Assembly: GCA_948543905.1 (NCBI GenBank)
Contig: CAOVIS010000008.1
Coordinates: 1-19,981, forward strand
Length of the DNA: 19,981 bases
From: an uncultured Bacilli bacterium
Lineage (GTDB): Bacteria > Bacillota_I > Bacilli_A > RF39 > UBA660
Reading direction: 5' to 3'
The stretch's first letter is position 1. The number at the start of each line of letters is the position of its first letter. The position numbers and the translations under genes were made by a program. Below, piece after piece: positions 7,525-14,650 of the stretch. The notes under the pieces are model-generated. The model had not been told where the DNA came from. It searched no databases and was given only the letters and a program-made list of their open reading frames with translations.

Positions 7525-9681
7525 TTATCTTGTAATTTTTATACTTTTGGCTTCATTATATTTTATAAATAAATTGACGATTTCATCGATAGTAAAGGAG
7601 TATTCTGTTTTATCATAATCAAGCATAGAAAAATATTCTAAGACTTCTAGAAAACTAGCTGTCTCTTTGTCTTTGGCAGGGCCTAAATCAATTAAATTGC
7701 CCCCAATTACTAACATTCTATTTACTTTATCATCATTATAACTTAGGGTATCATAGATGCTAGCAATTTTTAAACCATAAATATTGTTTTTATCATATAC
7801 TTTTATCTGATAATCAGGGACAAAGTAAATATTGTCATTTTTTAAAATAACATTACTAAATAACTTAGGATTTTTGCTTAATAATACCTCTTCTAAATAT
7901 TCCAGTGTTAAATAACTGTCTAATTCAAGTTTTTCTAACCAATTAAAGTCGGGAAGAAAATTGTTTAGGAAAATACTATTAGAAGTTACTGCAAATGTAT
8001 TATCTGTAGTAAGACTAAAGCCATTATTTACATAAACATTAAAGCCAATTTTATTTTCAGGAGTCATGCCAATTTTTAGATAAATACTAGATAATTTAGA
8101 GGTGGTTATTAGTTTTCCTTTATAATAAATAGGAATTTCTTGGTAAGTATGGGGACTATTTATTTTATTTTCAGAATTTAAATTTTCCCAAAATTTAGGG
8201 GTATTTAGATGTTCATAATCTTTAAATAAGGCTGTAAGGATATACTCTGGTTTTATATTAGAATCTATTTGCCAACCACAATTGTGAGGCGAGGTATTAG
8301 ATATAATATTGCCATTTGCATCAAATGTTTTATAAGTTATACTGTATCCATTTTCTAAAGTTTCAGACATATAGGTGGTATAAGGAATTAACTTAGAAGA
8401 ATTAGAAAAGATAATAAAACCTTGAGTATTTTTATATTTATCAAAAATAGTAGTAAAATCTGCAGAGTTGATAACATTAGAATAACCTAATTTTTGTAAA
8501 TATACATTATAGCGATCTAAATAAACCATAACTTTTTCATAAGAAAAATTGCGATAAATGAGTCTTGCAAAATCACCAAATGGTTTGTAGACATTAGAAC
8601 TATGAATATTTACCTTTGATTTACATATTTCAAATAATTCATCAAATAAATCAGGATTTTCTTTTAAACTTTTAAACTGGCTAAAATTAAGACGAGATAT
8701 AGCCATGGCATCAATATATTTAGTAATATAGGAAATATCAACATTGGGGTAACTAGCTTTTAAGCGATTTACTAAACCATTTATATCTTCTTTGTTAAAA
8801 TCTTCTACTGTAAAGTTTACACAAGTTAACAAATAGCCTAAAATCTCTCCTTCGTTATAATAAGAATCTGTTTCGCAAAAAGATGATATTAACTTATTAT
8901 TCATTGCTTCACCTAGAAATCTAGCTAAATATCCAGATGATTTGACTACTCTTTTTATAGTTATATTATCTTTTTTTAAGACGATATGCTCCGAAACGTG
9001 GCCAAATTCATGATATAAAACTTTAATACTAGTATCTTTAGGCCAACTTATTGCATTAATCTCAGGACTATAATTGCCATTAGTATTACTGTCAAATTCT
9101 TTTTGATGCTCCTCAATAGCGGGTCTATTTATTACTAAATCTTTCATATTTTCATAAAAAATGCGAAAATCAAAGTTAGGGTGTTCTTGGATTGTTTTAA
9201 AAGCAAATGTCCTAGCAGCTTCTTTTTCTTCGGAATTCAAATTAGGATTGGCTTCAATTACATCTAAAACTTTTGAAAATTCTATTTTGCTATAGCCTAA
9301 ATACTCGGTTAACTCTGATAATTTTTCAATATAAATAGTTTCTGGAGCTGGAGGAACTTCAGTAATTTCCAAATTATTTTCATTTTGGATAATATTATAG
9401 CCAAAATTTTTATCACTAATAACACCAACTAAAGTTACAGCTAGAATACCTGCAATACCTGCTAAAACATTTTCGGTAAAATTAAATTTTCTTATATTAT
9501 TATCAATATCAGAAATATTATTATATAAATTATGAAGAGTGATATATTCTGTTAAACTGGGATACTGATATACATTATTTGTTACGCTCAAAAAAGTATA
9601 GCGGTTATACTTATCTAAAAAAAGAGCAAATTCTTTGTGATTAAAAGTAATATTAAAAAGTAATCGATAAGTATTATTCAC
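7525..9681 (-). CDS. Membrane-anchored HEFGH zinc metallopeptidase-like protein, family not recognised
   Basis: The 718-residue protein has an N-terminal region of about 70 residues, one membrane segment (LAGIAGILAVTLVGVI, about 72-89) and a long extracytoplasmic part. The motif LYHEFGHVSEH (about 222-232) is a classical HExxH zinc site. GEAMNN, about 30 residues further on, could supply the glutamate third ligand of gluzincins. After about residue 400 the sequence is rich in Tyr, Asn and beta-type stretches, with no domain I can name. I placed the start at GTG 9681, which follows AGGTGA by five bases; the GTG at 9690 is inside that ribosome site. It lies between a wall hydrolase and murD, so a role in surface-protein or wall-protein processing is plausible but inferred. 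Confidence 0.7.
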   Translation of the reverse strand: MNNTYRLLFNITFNHKEFALFLDKYNRYTFLSVTNNVYQYPSLTEYITLHNLYNNISDIDNNIRKFNFTENVLAGIAGILAVTLVGVISDKNFGYNIIQNENNLEITEVPPAPETIYIEKLSELTEYLGYSKIEFSKVLDVIEANPNLNSEEKEAARTFAFKTIQEHPNFDFRIFYENMKDLVINRPAIEEHQKEFDSNTNGNYSPEINAISWPKDTSIKVLYHEFGHVSEHIVLKKDNITIKRVVKSSGYLARFLGEAMNNKLISSFCETDSYYNEGEILGYLLTCVNFTVEDFNKEDINGLVNRLKASYPNVDISYITKYIDAMAISRLNFSQFKSLKENPDLFDELFEICKSKVNIHSSNVYKPFGDFARLIYRNFSYEKVMVYLDRYNVYLQKLGYSNVINSADFTTIFDKYKNTQGFIIFSNSSKLIPYTTYMSETLENGYSITYKTFDANGNIISNTSPHNCGWQIDSNIKPEYILTALFKDYEHLNTPKFWENLNSENKINSPHTYQEIPIYYKGKLITTSKLSSIYLKIGMTPENKIGFNVYVNNGFSLTTDNTFAVTSNSIFLNNFLPDFNWLEKLELDSYLTLEYLEEVLLSKNPKLFSNVILKNDNIYFVPDYQIKVYDKNNIYGLKIASIYDTLSYNDDKVNRMLVIGGNLIDLGPAKDKETASFLEVLEYFSMLDYDKTEYSFTIDEIVNLFIKYNEAKSIKITR

Positions 9682-9727
9682 AAGTATCACCTATTATAAT
9701 TATAAATTAGATTTTTAAAAAAAGCAA

Positions 9728-10285
9728 TTAGCTTGCTCTAATTTTGGTAATGTAATAATTTATCTTTTGATACCAATTAGGATTAGAGGCATATTTGGTG
9801 TTGATAAGTTCTGGAGTATTTAATCCTTTTTGGTAATAATTGTTAGATAGATTAGAAATGAAAGCTTCAATGCCTTCTTCTAGTGTGTCAAATTTTAGAT
9901 AGCCAGAATAGGCGCGCATACCACCCACGTTATTGTTATTTTTGACAAGGCTACTGCAATTCCAAGTACAGCCTGTCTCTTCTAAAATGATGGAAGTAGC
10001 TACTAAAGGATCAACTCCTTTTTTTAATGAGAAATCTGCTATAATGTCTCCATATCCTTCAAGATCAGATTTTAAATTGACATTTAATTTATTGGTTAGT
10101 TCCTCTAAAGTCATATCTTCATAAACACATACTGTTTCTTCTTCATAGGTGTTATATTCACTTGTACTATATAAGATATTATTAAAAACTATATTTTCAA
10201 TAGTGGTTGGTTTATTACTAAAAATATGTAAAATGCTTATACTTGTAAAAATTGTTATAATCATCCACAGGTAATAATTTTTCAT
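9728..10285 (-). CDS. Membrane-anchored glucosaminidase-like peptidoglycan hydrolase
   Basis: The 185-residue protein has an N-terminal membrane segment (about 5-23) that acts as signal or anchor. A glucosaminidase/lysozyme-like domain covers about 75-185. The likely catalytic glutamate is in SIILEETGC (Glu102 or Glu103). GVDPLVATS, NNNNVGGM, the FDTLEEGIEAFISNL stretch and KYASNPNWYQKINYYI match the family order. It would cleave glycan strands outside the membrane. Cys106 and Cys110 flank Trp108 and could form a disulfide. ATG 10285 follows AGGAGG. A TTGACA-N17-TAAAAT promoter precedes it, making it the first gene of the operon leading to the metallopeptidase and murD. At this length it lacks wall-binding repeats. 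Confidence 0.75.
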   Translation of the reverse strand: MKNYYLWMIITIFTSISILHIFSNKPTTIENIVFNNILYSTSEYNTYEEETVCVYEDMTLEELTNKLNVNLKSDLEGYGDIIADFSLKKGVDPLVATSIILEETGCTWNCSSLVKNNNNVGGMRAYSGYLKFDTLEEGIEAFISNLSNNYYQKGLNTPELINTKYASNPNWYQKINYYITKIRAS

Positions 10286-10313
10286 ATTCCCTCCTATTTT
10301 TAAAGTAATATTT

Positions 10314-10342
10314 ATTTTAGCACATTATTAACAATTTGTCAA
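10314..10342 (-). promoter_or_regulatory. Sigma-A-type promoter of hydrolase-metallopeptidase-murD operon
   Basis: On the minus strand TTGACA (10342-10337), 17 bases, then TAAAAT (10319-10314). It is among the best promoter matches in the window and lies about 28 bases upstream of the hydrolase ATG. Confidence 0.7.
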
Positions 10343-10362
10343 ATTTGTAGCATACAATTGTT

Positions 10363-10659
10363 TTATATTTTAGCAATGTCTATGATGTCATTGATATTAA
10401 TTCTGGTTCCATCAAGTGTAAGCAAGATTTGTTCTTTTTTTCCTACTATAAAAGTATCAATCAAGTTATCTTTGGTTGTTATTCTAACTTTACTTTTATA
10501 AACATGATTAGGAGATGAAAATATTCTATTTATTTTTTCAGGAATATTGATTTTAGAAGTTATTTTTCTTTCATTAAACGCTTGATAATAGTATTCTTTA
10601 TTGTTATTGATGTTTTTATTTATAGGACTTGCATAAACATTAGGTAAATTTTTTTCCAT
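10363..10659 (-). CDS. Small protein of unknown function
   Basis: The 98-residue protein belongs to no family I recognise. The N-terminal half is polar and Asn/Lys-rich (NKNINNNKEYYY), followed by a central basic stretch. The last 45 residues (KSKVRITTKDNL through LTLDGTRININDI) look like a small beta-rich domain. There is no signal peptide or membrane segment. ATG 10659 has a good ribosome site (GAGGTG). The gene is divergent from rodA/ftsW and ends just before the promoter of the wall-hydrolase operon. Its base composition matches its neighbours and its frame is clean, so it is probably real. Confidence 0.6.
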   Translation of the reverse strand: MEKNLPNVYASPINKNINNNKEYYYQAFNERKITSKINIPEKINRIFSSPNHVYKSKVRITTKDNLIDTFIVGKKEQILLTLDGTRININDIIDIAKI

Positions 10660-10685
10660 AGATTACACCTCTTTAATACATTTTA

Positions 10686-10694
10686 TGATAATAT
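10686..10694 (+). promoter_or_regulatory. Extended -10 promoter for rodA/ftsW with short leader
   Basis: TGA precedes TAATAT (10689-10694). The start would fall near 10701, only about 19 bases before ATG 10720. No purine-rich ribosome site lies in that leader. Confidence 0.4.
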
Positions 10695-10719
10695 TTAAAT
10701 TTTGAAACATAATAAAAAT

Positions 10720-11799
10720 ATGAAAAAGAAAAACTTATTAAATAACTTAATTTTGTTTATTCCAATTTTGGTATTAATTATAATATCACTTTTTAATATG
10801 ATTAAGTGTGGAAATATTTATAAGATGTATGACGGCTACTTTTTTAAACAAACTATTTGGTTTATATTAGGTTTTATAATAATGGGAATAATTTATTTTT
10901 TAAAGCCTAAGCGATTATTTAAATATAGTAAATATTTTTATATTATAAATATAATTCTTTTAATCTTAGTCTTATTTTTTGGTAAGAGTATTAATGGTTC
11001 TAGAGCTTGGTTTAATTTACGCTTTTTTTCCTTTCAACCAAGTGAACTTATGAAATTTACGCTTACATTATATCTTGCAGATGTGGCATCTAAATCTAGG
11101 TATAATAAATTTAGGGACGAACTTAAATTTTTAGTAAAAATAGGTATAATAACTCTGATTCCTTCTATTTTAGTATTTTTGGAACCAGATACCGGTGCTA
11201 TTATTATTTATTTACTTATTATATTGGGGGTTATTGTAGTAAGTAAGATAAGTAAAAAGTGGTATATAATTATATTTTTAGGACTTGCAATTTTAATAGG
11301 AGGATTTTTATATTTATATTATTTTAATAAAGATTTACTTATTAAAATTATGGGTACTTCATTTTTTTATAGAATGGATAGAATTCTTACATTTGTTAAT
11401 AAAGATTCTTTTCAGCTTGATAGAGCACTTATTGCGATTGGTAATTCAGGCATTTTAGGAAAAGGAAATATTATTTATGTACCAGAGGCTCCGACTGATT
11501 TTGTTATTGCTCTTTCAATTAGTAATTTTGGTATTATTAGTTTTATAGCAATTCTTTTATGTTTTATTATTTTAGATGGTTATTTTTTAGTGAGACTTTT
11601 AAAGCTTAAGGATTTAAAACATAAAATGTTTTTTGCGGGATTTCTTACAATGTTTATTTTTGCCCAAATTGAGAATATCGGTATGAATTTAGGATTATTG
11701 CCAATAATTGGTCTTCCACTTCCTTTTGTTAGCTACGGAGGAACTAATATAATAGTTTATTTTATGTTTCTGGGGGTTTTAAATAGTATTAAAAATTAA
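10720..11799 (+). CDS. SEDS-family peptidoglycan polymerase (RodA/FtsW)
   Basis: The integral membrane glycosyltransferase polymerises lipid II with a partner class B PBP during elongation or division. About ten hydrophobic segments span the 359 residues. Signatures are GSRAWFNLRFFSFQPSELMK, the FLEPDTGAIIIY stretch (conserved Asp), PEAPTDFVIALSISNFG and PFVSYGGTNIIVYF. RodA and FtsW cannot be separated with confidence; the short ends favour RodA. I prefer ATG 10720. An in-frame TTG at 10702 would add six residues, and neither start has a clear ribosome site. The acidic pair usual after TDF(I/V)FA in RodA (EE) is replaced by Ser-Asn. No PBP or mreBCD lies in the window. Confidence 0.88.
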   Translation: MKKKNLLNNLILFIPILVLIIISLFNMIKCGNIYKMYDGYFFKQTIWFILGFIIMGIIYFLKPKRLFKYSKYFYIINIILLILVLFFGKSINGSRAWFNLRFFSFQPSELMKFTLTLYLADVASKSRYNKFRDELKFLVKIGIITLIPSILVFLEPDTGAIIIYLLIILGVIVVSKISKKWYIIIFLGLAILIGGFLYLYYFNKDLLIKIMGTSFFYRMDRILTFVNKDSFQLDRALIAIGNSGILGKGNIIYVPEAPTDFVIALSISNFGIISFIAILLCFIILDGYFLVRLLKLKDLKHKMFFAGFLTMFIFAQIENIGMNLGLLPIIGLPLPFVSYGGTNIIVYFMFLGVLNSIKN

Positions 11800-11820
11800 T
11801 TTTAAAAAAAATGAAAAAAA

Positions 11821-12234
11821 TTACAAGCATATTGGACAATAGGAAAATTGATTGTTGAAGCTCAAGACGGTGAAAAACATGCAAAATATAGGGATAACTT
11901 AATTAAAAATTGGAGTGAAAAGTTATCAAAAGTTTATGGAAATGGTTATGATTATTCGAATTTAAAGAGATTTAGACAACTTTTTTTGTTTTTTCCAAAA
12001 GGCGGCTCACTGCGCCACCAATTGACATGGACTCATTATCGCTATATTTTACCAACAAAAAATGAGAATGAGCGTAATTATTATATAAATTTATGTATAA
12101 CAAATAATTTATCAAGTAGAGAACTAATTAATGAAATAAAAAATAAAGCTTTTGATAGATTATCATATGCCGATAAAGAAAATATTAAACTAGTGAAAAA
12201 TAATAATTATACTTTAACTATTAAAAATAGATAA
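11821..12234 (+). pseudogene. DUF1016 (YhcG-type) nuclease, N-terminal fragment
   Basis: In one frame the bases read QAYWTIGKLIVEAQ, then AKYRDNLIKNWSEKL, then YSNLKRFRQLF, GGSLRHQLTWTHYRYIL and NYYINLCITNNLSSREL. This is the DUF1016 N-terminal domain. The true beginning is missing: the homology starts right after the rodA stop and an in-frame TAA, and no ribosome site exists. The TTG at 11848 is inside the conserved IGKLIVEAQ and is not a believable start. The frame ends at TAA 12234, before the nuclease domain. The family is a PD-(D/E)XK nuclease found near restriction or mobile genes; this copy should be inactive. Confidence 0.8.
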
Positions 12235-12625
12235 AAATATTAATTCTTTAGATGAGAAGGTAATACATAAATATTTAATTAATATGCTTGAAGATAGATT
12301 CTTAGAATTAGGTATGAGATTTACTTTAGCAGGTCATGAATATAAAATTACAGTTGAAAATCATACTTTTAGAGTAGACTTGTTATTTTTTAATGTTAAA
12401 CTTAATGCTTATATAGTAATAGAAATAAAAATACGAGAAATGAAAATAAAAGATTGCGACCAATTAAGTTTTTATACATTGTTAGTAGATAGTAAGATAA
12501 AGGAGCCAACTAATAATAAGACTATTGGACTATTAATAGTAAAAGAAAAAGATAATTTTGTTTTAAAGTATGCGACTAATAAAGAATTATTAGTATCTGC
12601 TTATAAATTTTTAGAAAAAAGTTAA
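12218..12625 (+). pseudogene. DUF1016 (YhcG-type) PD-(D/E)XK nuclease, C-terminal fragment in shifted frame
   Basis: The remainder of the nuclease lies one frame over. It is open from 12218 and reads KNINSLDEKVIHKYL, then LEDRFLELGMRFTLAGHEYKI, then FRVDLLFFNVKLN and AYIVIEIKIREMK. The acidic D of RVDLLFF and the E-x-K of VIEIK are the nuclease core, so the catalytic half is conserved in sequence. It joins the N-terminal fragment at 12218-12234, within repeated ATTAAAA-like runs. The linker usually found there (about 8-10 residues) appears to be missing, which suggests a small deletion with frameshift. An ATG at 12284 could start only a domain fragment and has no ribosome site. Confidence 0.78.
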
Positions 12626-12634
12626 AATTAGTAC

Positions 12635-12663
12635 TTGACAAACTGTTAAACTAGTAGTAGTAT
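12635..12663 (+). promoter_or_regulatory. Strong sigma-A-type promoter of a small RNA
   Basis: TTGACA (12635-12640), 17 bases, then TAGTAT (12658-12663). The start would be near 12670, at the foot of the long stem. Confidence 0.65.
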
Positions 12664-12669
12664 ACATAA

Positions 12670-12808
12670 TCGAACATTTAGTTTGTTTGAATATTCTTTT
12701 CCATTCTTTGATATACTTCCTTTACTTATTAATATCAAATTCTACTAATTCAAGCGAAATAAATGTTTATATTGTATATTAAAAGCCATCAAGTGAAGGC
12801 TTTTTTTA
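12670..12808 (+). ncRNA. Long-hairpin small RNA of unknown family
   Basis: The transcript expected between the promoter and terminator is about 138 bases with no convincing reading frame. Bases 12673-12692 pair with 12748-12767 at 19 of 20 positions (two G-U, one G-A mismatch). A bulge of 14 and 8 bases separates this from a perfect 8-bp apical stem TTTGATAT/ATATCAAA (12707-12714 and 12732-12739) with a 17-base loop. A long stem, open centre and apical stem resemble the outline of 6S RNA, the RNA-polymerase-binding regulator. The length is shorter than usual and I see no 6S sequence signature. It could instead be an antisense regulator or a mobile-element relic. Confidence 0.55.
12781..12808 (+). 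terminator. Rho-independent terminator of the small RNA
   Basis: AAAAGCC (12781-12787) pairs with GGCTTTT (12798-12804) over a 10-base loop, followed by a T run. Read on the minus strand it also has a short T tract, so it may additionally stop transcription from the surface-protein gene. Confidence 0.75.
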
Positions 12809-12814
12809 TTTTAA

Positions 12815-12872
12815 TTGCTCATATATAAACGTTATAATATACAGTAGAAAATATAACAAGCAATATGAGCAA
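12815..12872. repeat. 10-bp inverted repeat after the surface-protein gene
   Basis: TTGCTCATAT (12815-12824) and ATATGAGCAA (12863-12872) are perfect complements 38 bases apart, directly past the stop codon at 12876-12878. No T run follows either arm, so it is not a classical terminator. It may be an mRNA 3'-end hairpin or an exchange boundary. Confidence 0.45.
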
Positions 12873-12875
12873 GAA

Positions 12876-14291
12876 TTAAACTACTATATAAGGGTCAGTT
12901 GCACTACCTTTTGTTGTTTCATTGTTGTAGGTAAATTTAGTATCAGCCTGTAGATTTATGACAGGCCTTAGGCCATTGCTGTAATGCACACTGCCGCCTT
13001 GGAGGAGGCCATTTGAAGCCACCCAAAACACGTAAGCATAACTACCGCCATAGAAATATGGAGACATCGTCCAATATTGTTGATTTGCATACAGATAATA
13101 TGTTGAGTCACTTGAATTTCCAAATCCTCCTCCAAATACTACTTCATCACTTGAAATCAAGCCTACCAGATATGTTAGTTTTTTATTTCCTATACTGGCA
13201 CTTGTATGAGTGAATAAATCTTTACTCTTATTACTACATTTTAATGTTGGGATTTGCGTTGTTTTCCAATTATTTTGATATAATCTTCCCCATGGTGCAT
13301 AGCCGCTACTTTGCGTTCCATAGCCATCTCCTGTATAACTTGAGTAAGCTATTTTATCTATCCCTCTATCATTACAGAAGCCGGTATCGGTATCAATATA
13401 ATTACTAAGCCCTTTATCTTCAATGTTTGTTTTATACCAACTATCTATTTGACTCTTTGCGTCACTATTATATGTATTGATATGAGCTTTGGCATAACTA
13501 TTACTATGACTTGATGTTTTATTTCCCGAAGTATTATTTTCGAAAGTTCCATTTAATGGTATTCCCATCATATACCCAACATACGCATTATCATCAAATG
13601 TATGATTATATGGATATGTTCTTATTTGGGTTGTTGATCCATTTCTATTTGCATCACTTGGATTACCACTGGCTGCTCCAGCATATATCATCCTGATTGT
13701 TCCATTTCCATTTACTCTTATTATTCGCCAATAAAATCCAGCGAATCTTACCCAGTTATTTAAACTTCCTTCTAAGCCTCTAAAATAATATGATGTTCCA
13801 TAATCATCTGGAGCACTATATATACCTGTATCACTTGATGTTGCTATTCCTGTAAATTCTATCTTTTCTTCTATGCCTGTGATGTCACCTATTATTGTAT
13901 CAATAGCACTATATTTATCAAAATATAAATAACACTTTGTTTTCTTTGATATATCATTTACTGATACTGAACCATTTATATATGATAGTTTAATACTTGT
14001 GTCTTTAGTGCCATTTACATTACAATACGATTTATCACTTAATGTATAGCCTTCGCTTGGAACTGCATTAGATACTTCATATTCACCAATATCATTTTCT
14101 ATTTGAATTGCTACTAAATTAATATCCGCTGGGGTATAATTTATTGTTCCATTTACTAAATCCATTGTTTGGATGTTCTTATACTTGGCTTTAGTTGTTA
14201 CTAAGATTAATGTGGCTATTATGCTAAAAAATGCTAAACTAATTGCTAGAATTTGCTTCTTTCTTTTTAATTTTAAGCCTTCTATTTTCAT
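12876..14291 (-). CDS. Membrane-anchored surface protein with lectin-like C-terminal variable-type domain
   Basis: The 471-residue protein begins KLKRKKQILAISLAFF, a positively charged stop followed by one membrane segment (13-33), with the rest outside the cell. Residues 168-205 (YYFRGLEG, NNWVRFAGFYWRIIRVNGNG) and the C-terminal YWTMSP with GLRPVINL form the conserved frame of a repeated surface-protein family I recall from gut Firmicutes. The W-x-x-SP to RPVINL layout resembles DUF6273 and C-type-lectin-like domains, including targets of diversity-generating retroelements. There is no LPxTG or wall-binding repeat. ATG 14291 follows GAGGAAA. The stretch coding for residues about 407-447 is about half G+C, far above its surroundings. 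Ligand and function are unknown. Confidence 0.7.
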   Translation of the reverse strand: MKIEGLKLKRKKQILAISLAFFSIIATLILVTTKAKYKNIQTMDLVNGTINYTPADINLVAIQIENDIGEYEVSNAVPSEGYTLSDKSYCNVNGTKDTSIKLSYINGSVSVNDISKKTKCYLYFDKYSAIDTIIGDITGIEEKIEFTGIATSSDTGIYSAPDDYGTSYYFRGLEGSLNNWVRFAGFYWRIIRVNGNGTIRMIYAGAASGNPSDANRNGSTTQIRTYPYNHTFDDNAYVGYMMGIPLNGTFENNTSGNKTSSHSNSYAKAHINTYNSDAKSQIDSWYKTNIEDKGLSNYIDTDTGFCNDRGIDKIAYSSYTGDGYGTQSSGYAPWGRLYQNNWKTTQIPTLKCSNKSKDLFTHTSASIGNKKLTYLVGLISSDEVVFGGGFGNSSDSTYYLYANQQYWTMSPYFYGGSYAYVFWVASNGLLQGGSVHYSNGLRPVINLQADTKFTYNNETTKGSATDPYIVV

Positions 14292-14350
14292 ATGTTTCCT
14301 CTTTCTATTCTAATACTTATGTATATTAGAATTTTATCATTTACATTTAT

Positions 14351-14371
14351 ATTATAGCCAAAATAAGGCTA
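14351..14371. promoter_or_regulatory. Operator-like inverted repeat over divergent -10 elements
   Basis: TAGCC (14355-14359) and GGCTA (14367-14371) are separated by seven bases. On the minus strand a TATAAT (14356-14351) precedes the surface-protein gene; on the plus strand a TATTAT (14350-14355) precedes the XRE gene. The repeat touches both, as expected for an operator bound by the adjacent regulator. Confidence 0.4.
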
Positions 14372-14394
14372 CATATTTTAATAGGTGAAGGAAA

Positions 14395-14619
14395 ATGAAT
14401 AGATTAAAAGAAATTCGGGAGGATAAAGATTTATTACAGAAGGACATGGCAAAAATGCTTAATATTAGTCAAAGAGGTTACTCACATTATGAAACAGAAG
14501 ATACTAATATTCCAATTGAAACTCTACATATTTTAGCAGATTTTTATAATACTTCTATTGATTATTTACTTTATAGAACGGATAATAGGAAGCCTTATCC
14601 TAAAAGTTTGGTAAAATAA
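14395..14619 (+). CDS. XRE-family transcriptional regulator
   Basis: The 74-residue DNA-binding protein is a single Cro/C1-type helix-turn-helix. LKEIREDKDLLQKDMAKMLN forms helices 1-2, ISQRGYSHYE the recognition helix, and IPIETLHILADFYNTSIDYLLYR the end of the domain. No second domain or metal site is seen. ATG 14395 follows TAGGTGAAGG. It is divergent from the surface-protein gene, and an inverted repeat lies in the 103 bases between them, suggesting control of itself and perhaps of that gene. A bidirectional terminator follows. It resembles stand-alone regulators common in phage-derived and housekeeping contexts. Confidence 0.85.
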   Translation: MNRLKEIREDKDLLQKDMAKMLNISQRGYSHYETEDTNIPIETLHILADFYNTSIDYLLYRTDNRKPYPKSLVK

Positions 14620-14650
14620 AAAGGACACTTTAATTTGTGTCTCTTTTTTA
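14620..14650. terminator. Bidirectional rho-independent terminator between XRE gene and cdaR
   Basis: GGACAC (14623-14628) pairs with GTGTCT (14637-14642), including one G-U, over an eight-base loop. T runs follow on both strands (14644-14649 plus, and from 14622 downward minus). It serves the convergent XRE and cdaR genes; the cdaR stop lies within its edge. Confidence 0.7.

Noticed and set aside
9933..10124. Plus-strand frame of 63 codons
   Set aside because: Opposite the glucosaminidase-like domain; its composition only mirrors that gene.
12673..12767. The 20-bp inverted repeat as ends of a miniature transposable element
   Set aside because: No target duplication flanks the arms, and the promoter and terminator fit an RNA gene better; a second copy elsewhere in the genome would reopen this.
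13013..13696. Two plus-strand frames opposite the surface-protein gene
   Set aside because: His/Tyr-rich shadows of Asn/Tyr/Ser codons on the other strand, with no start signals.
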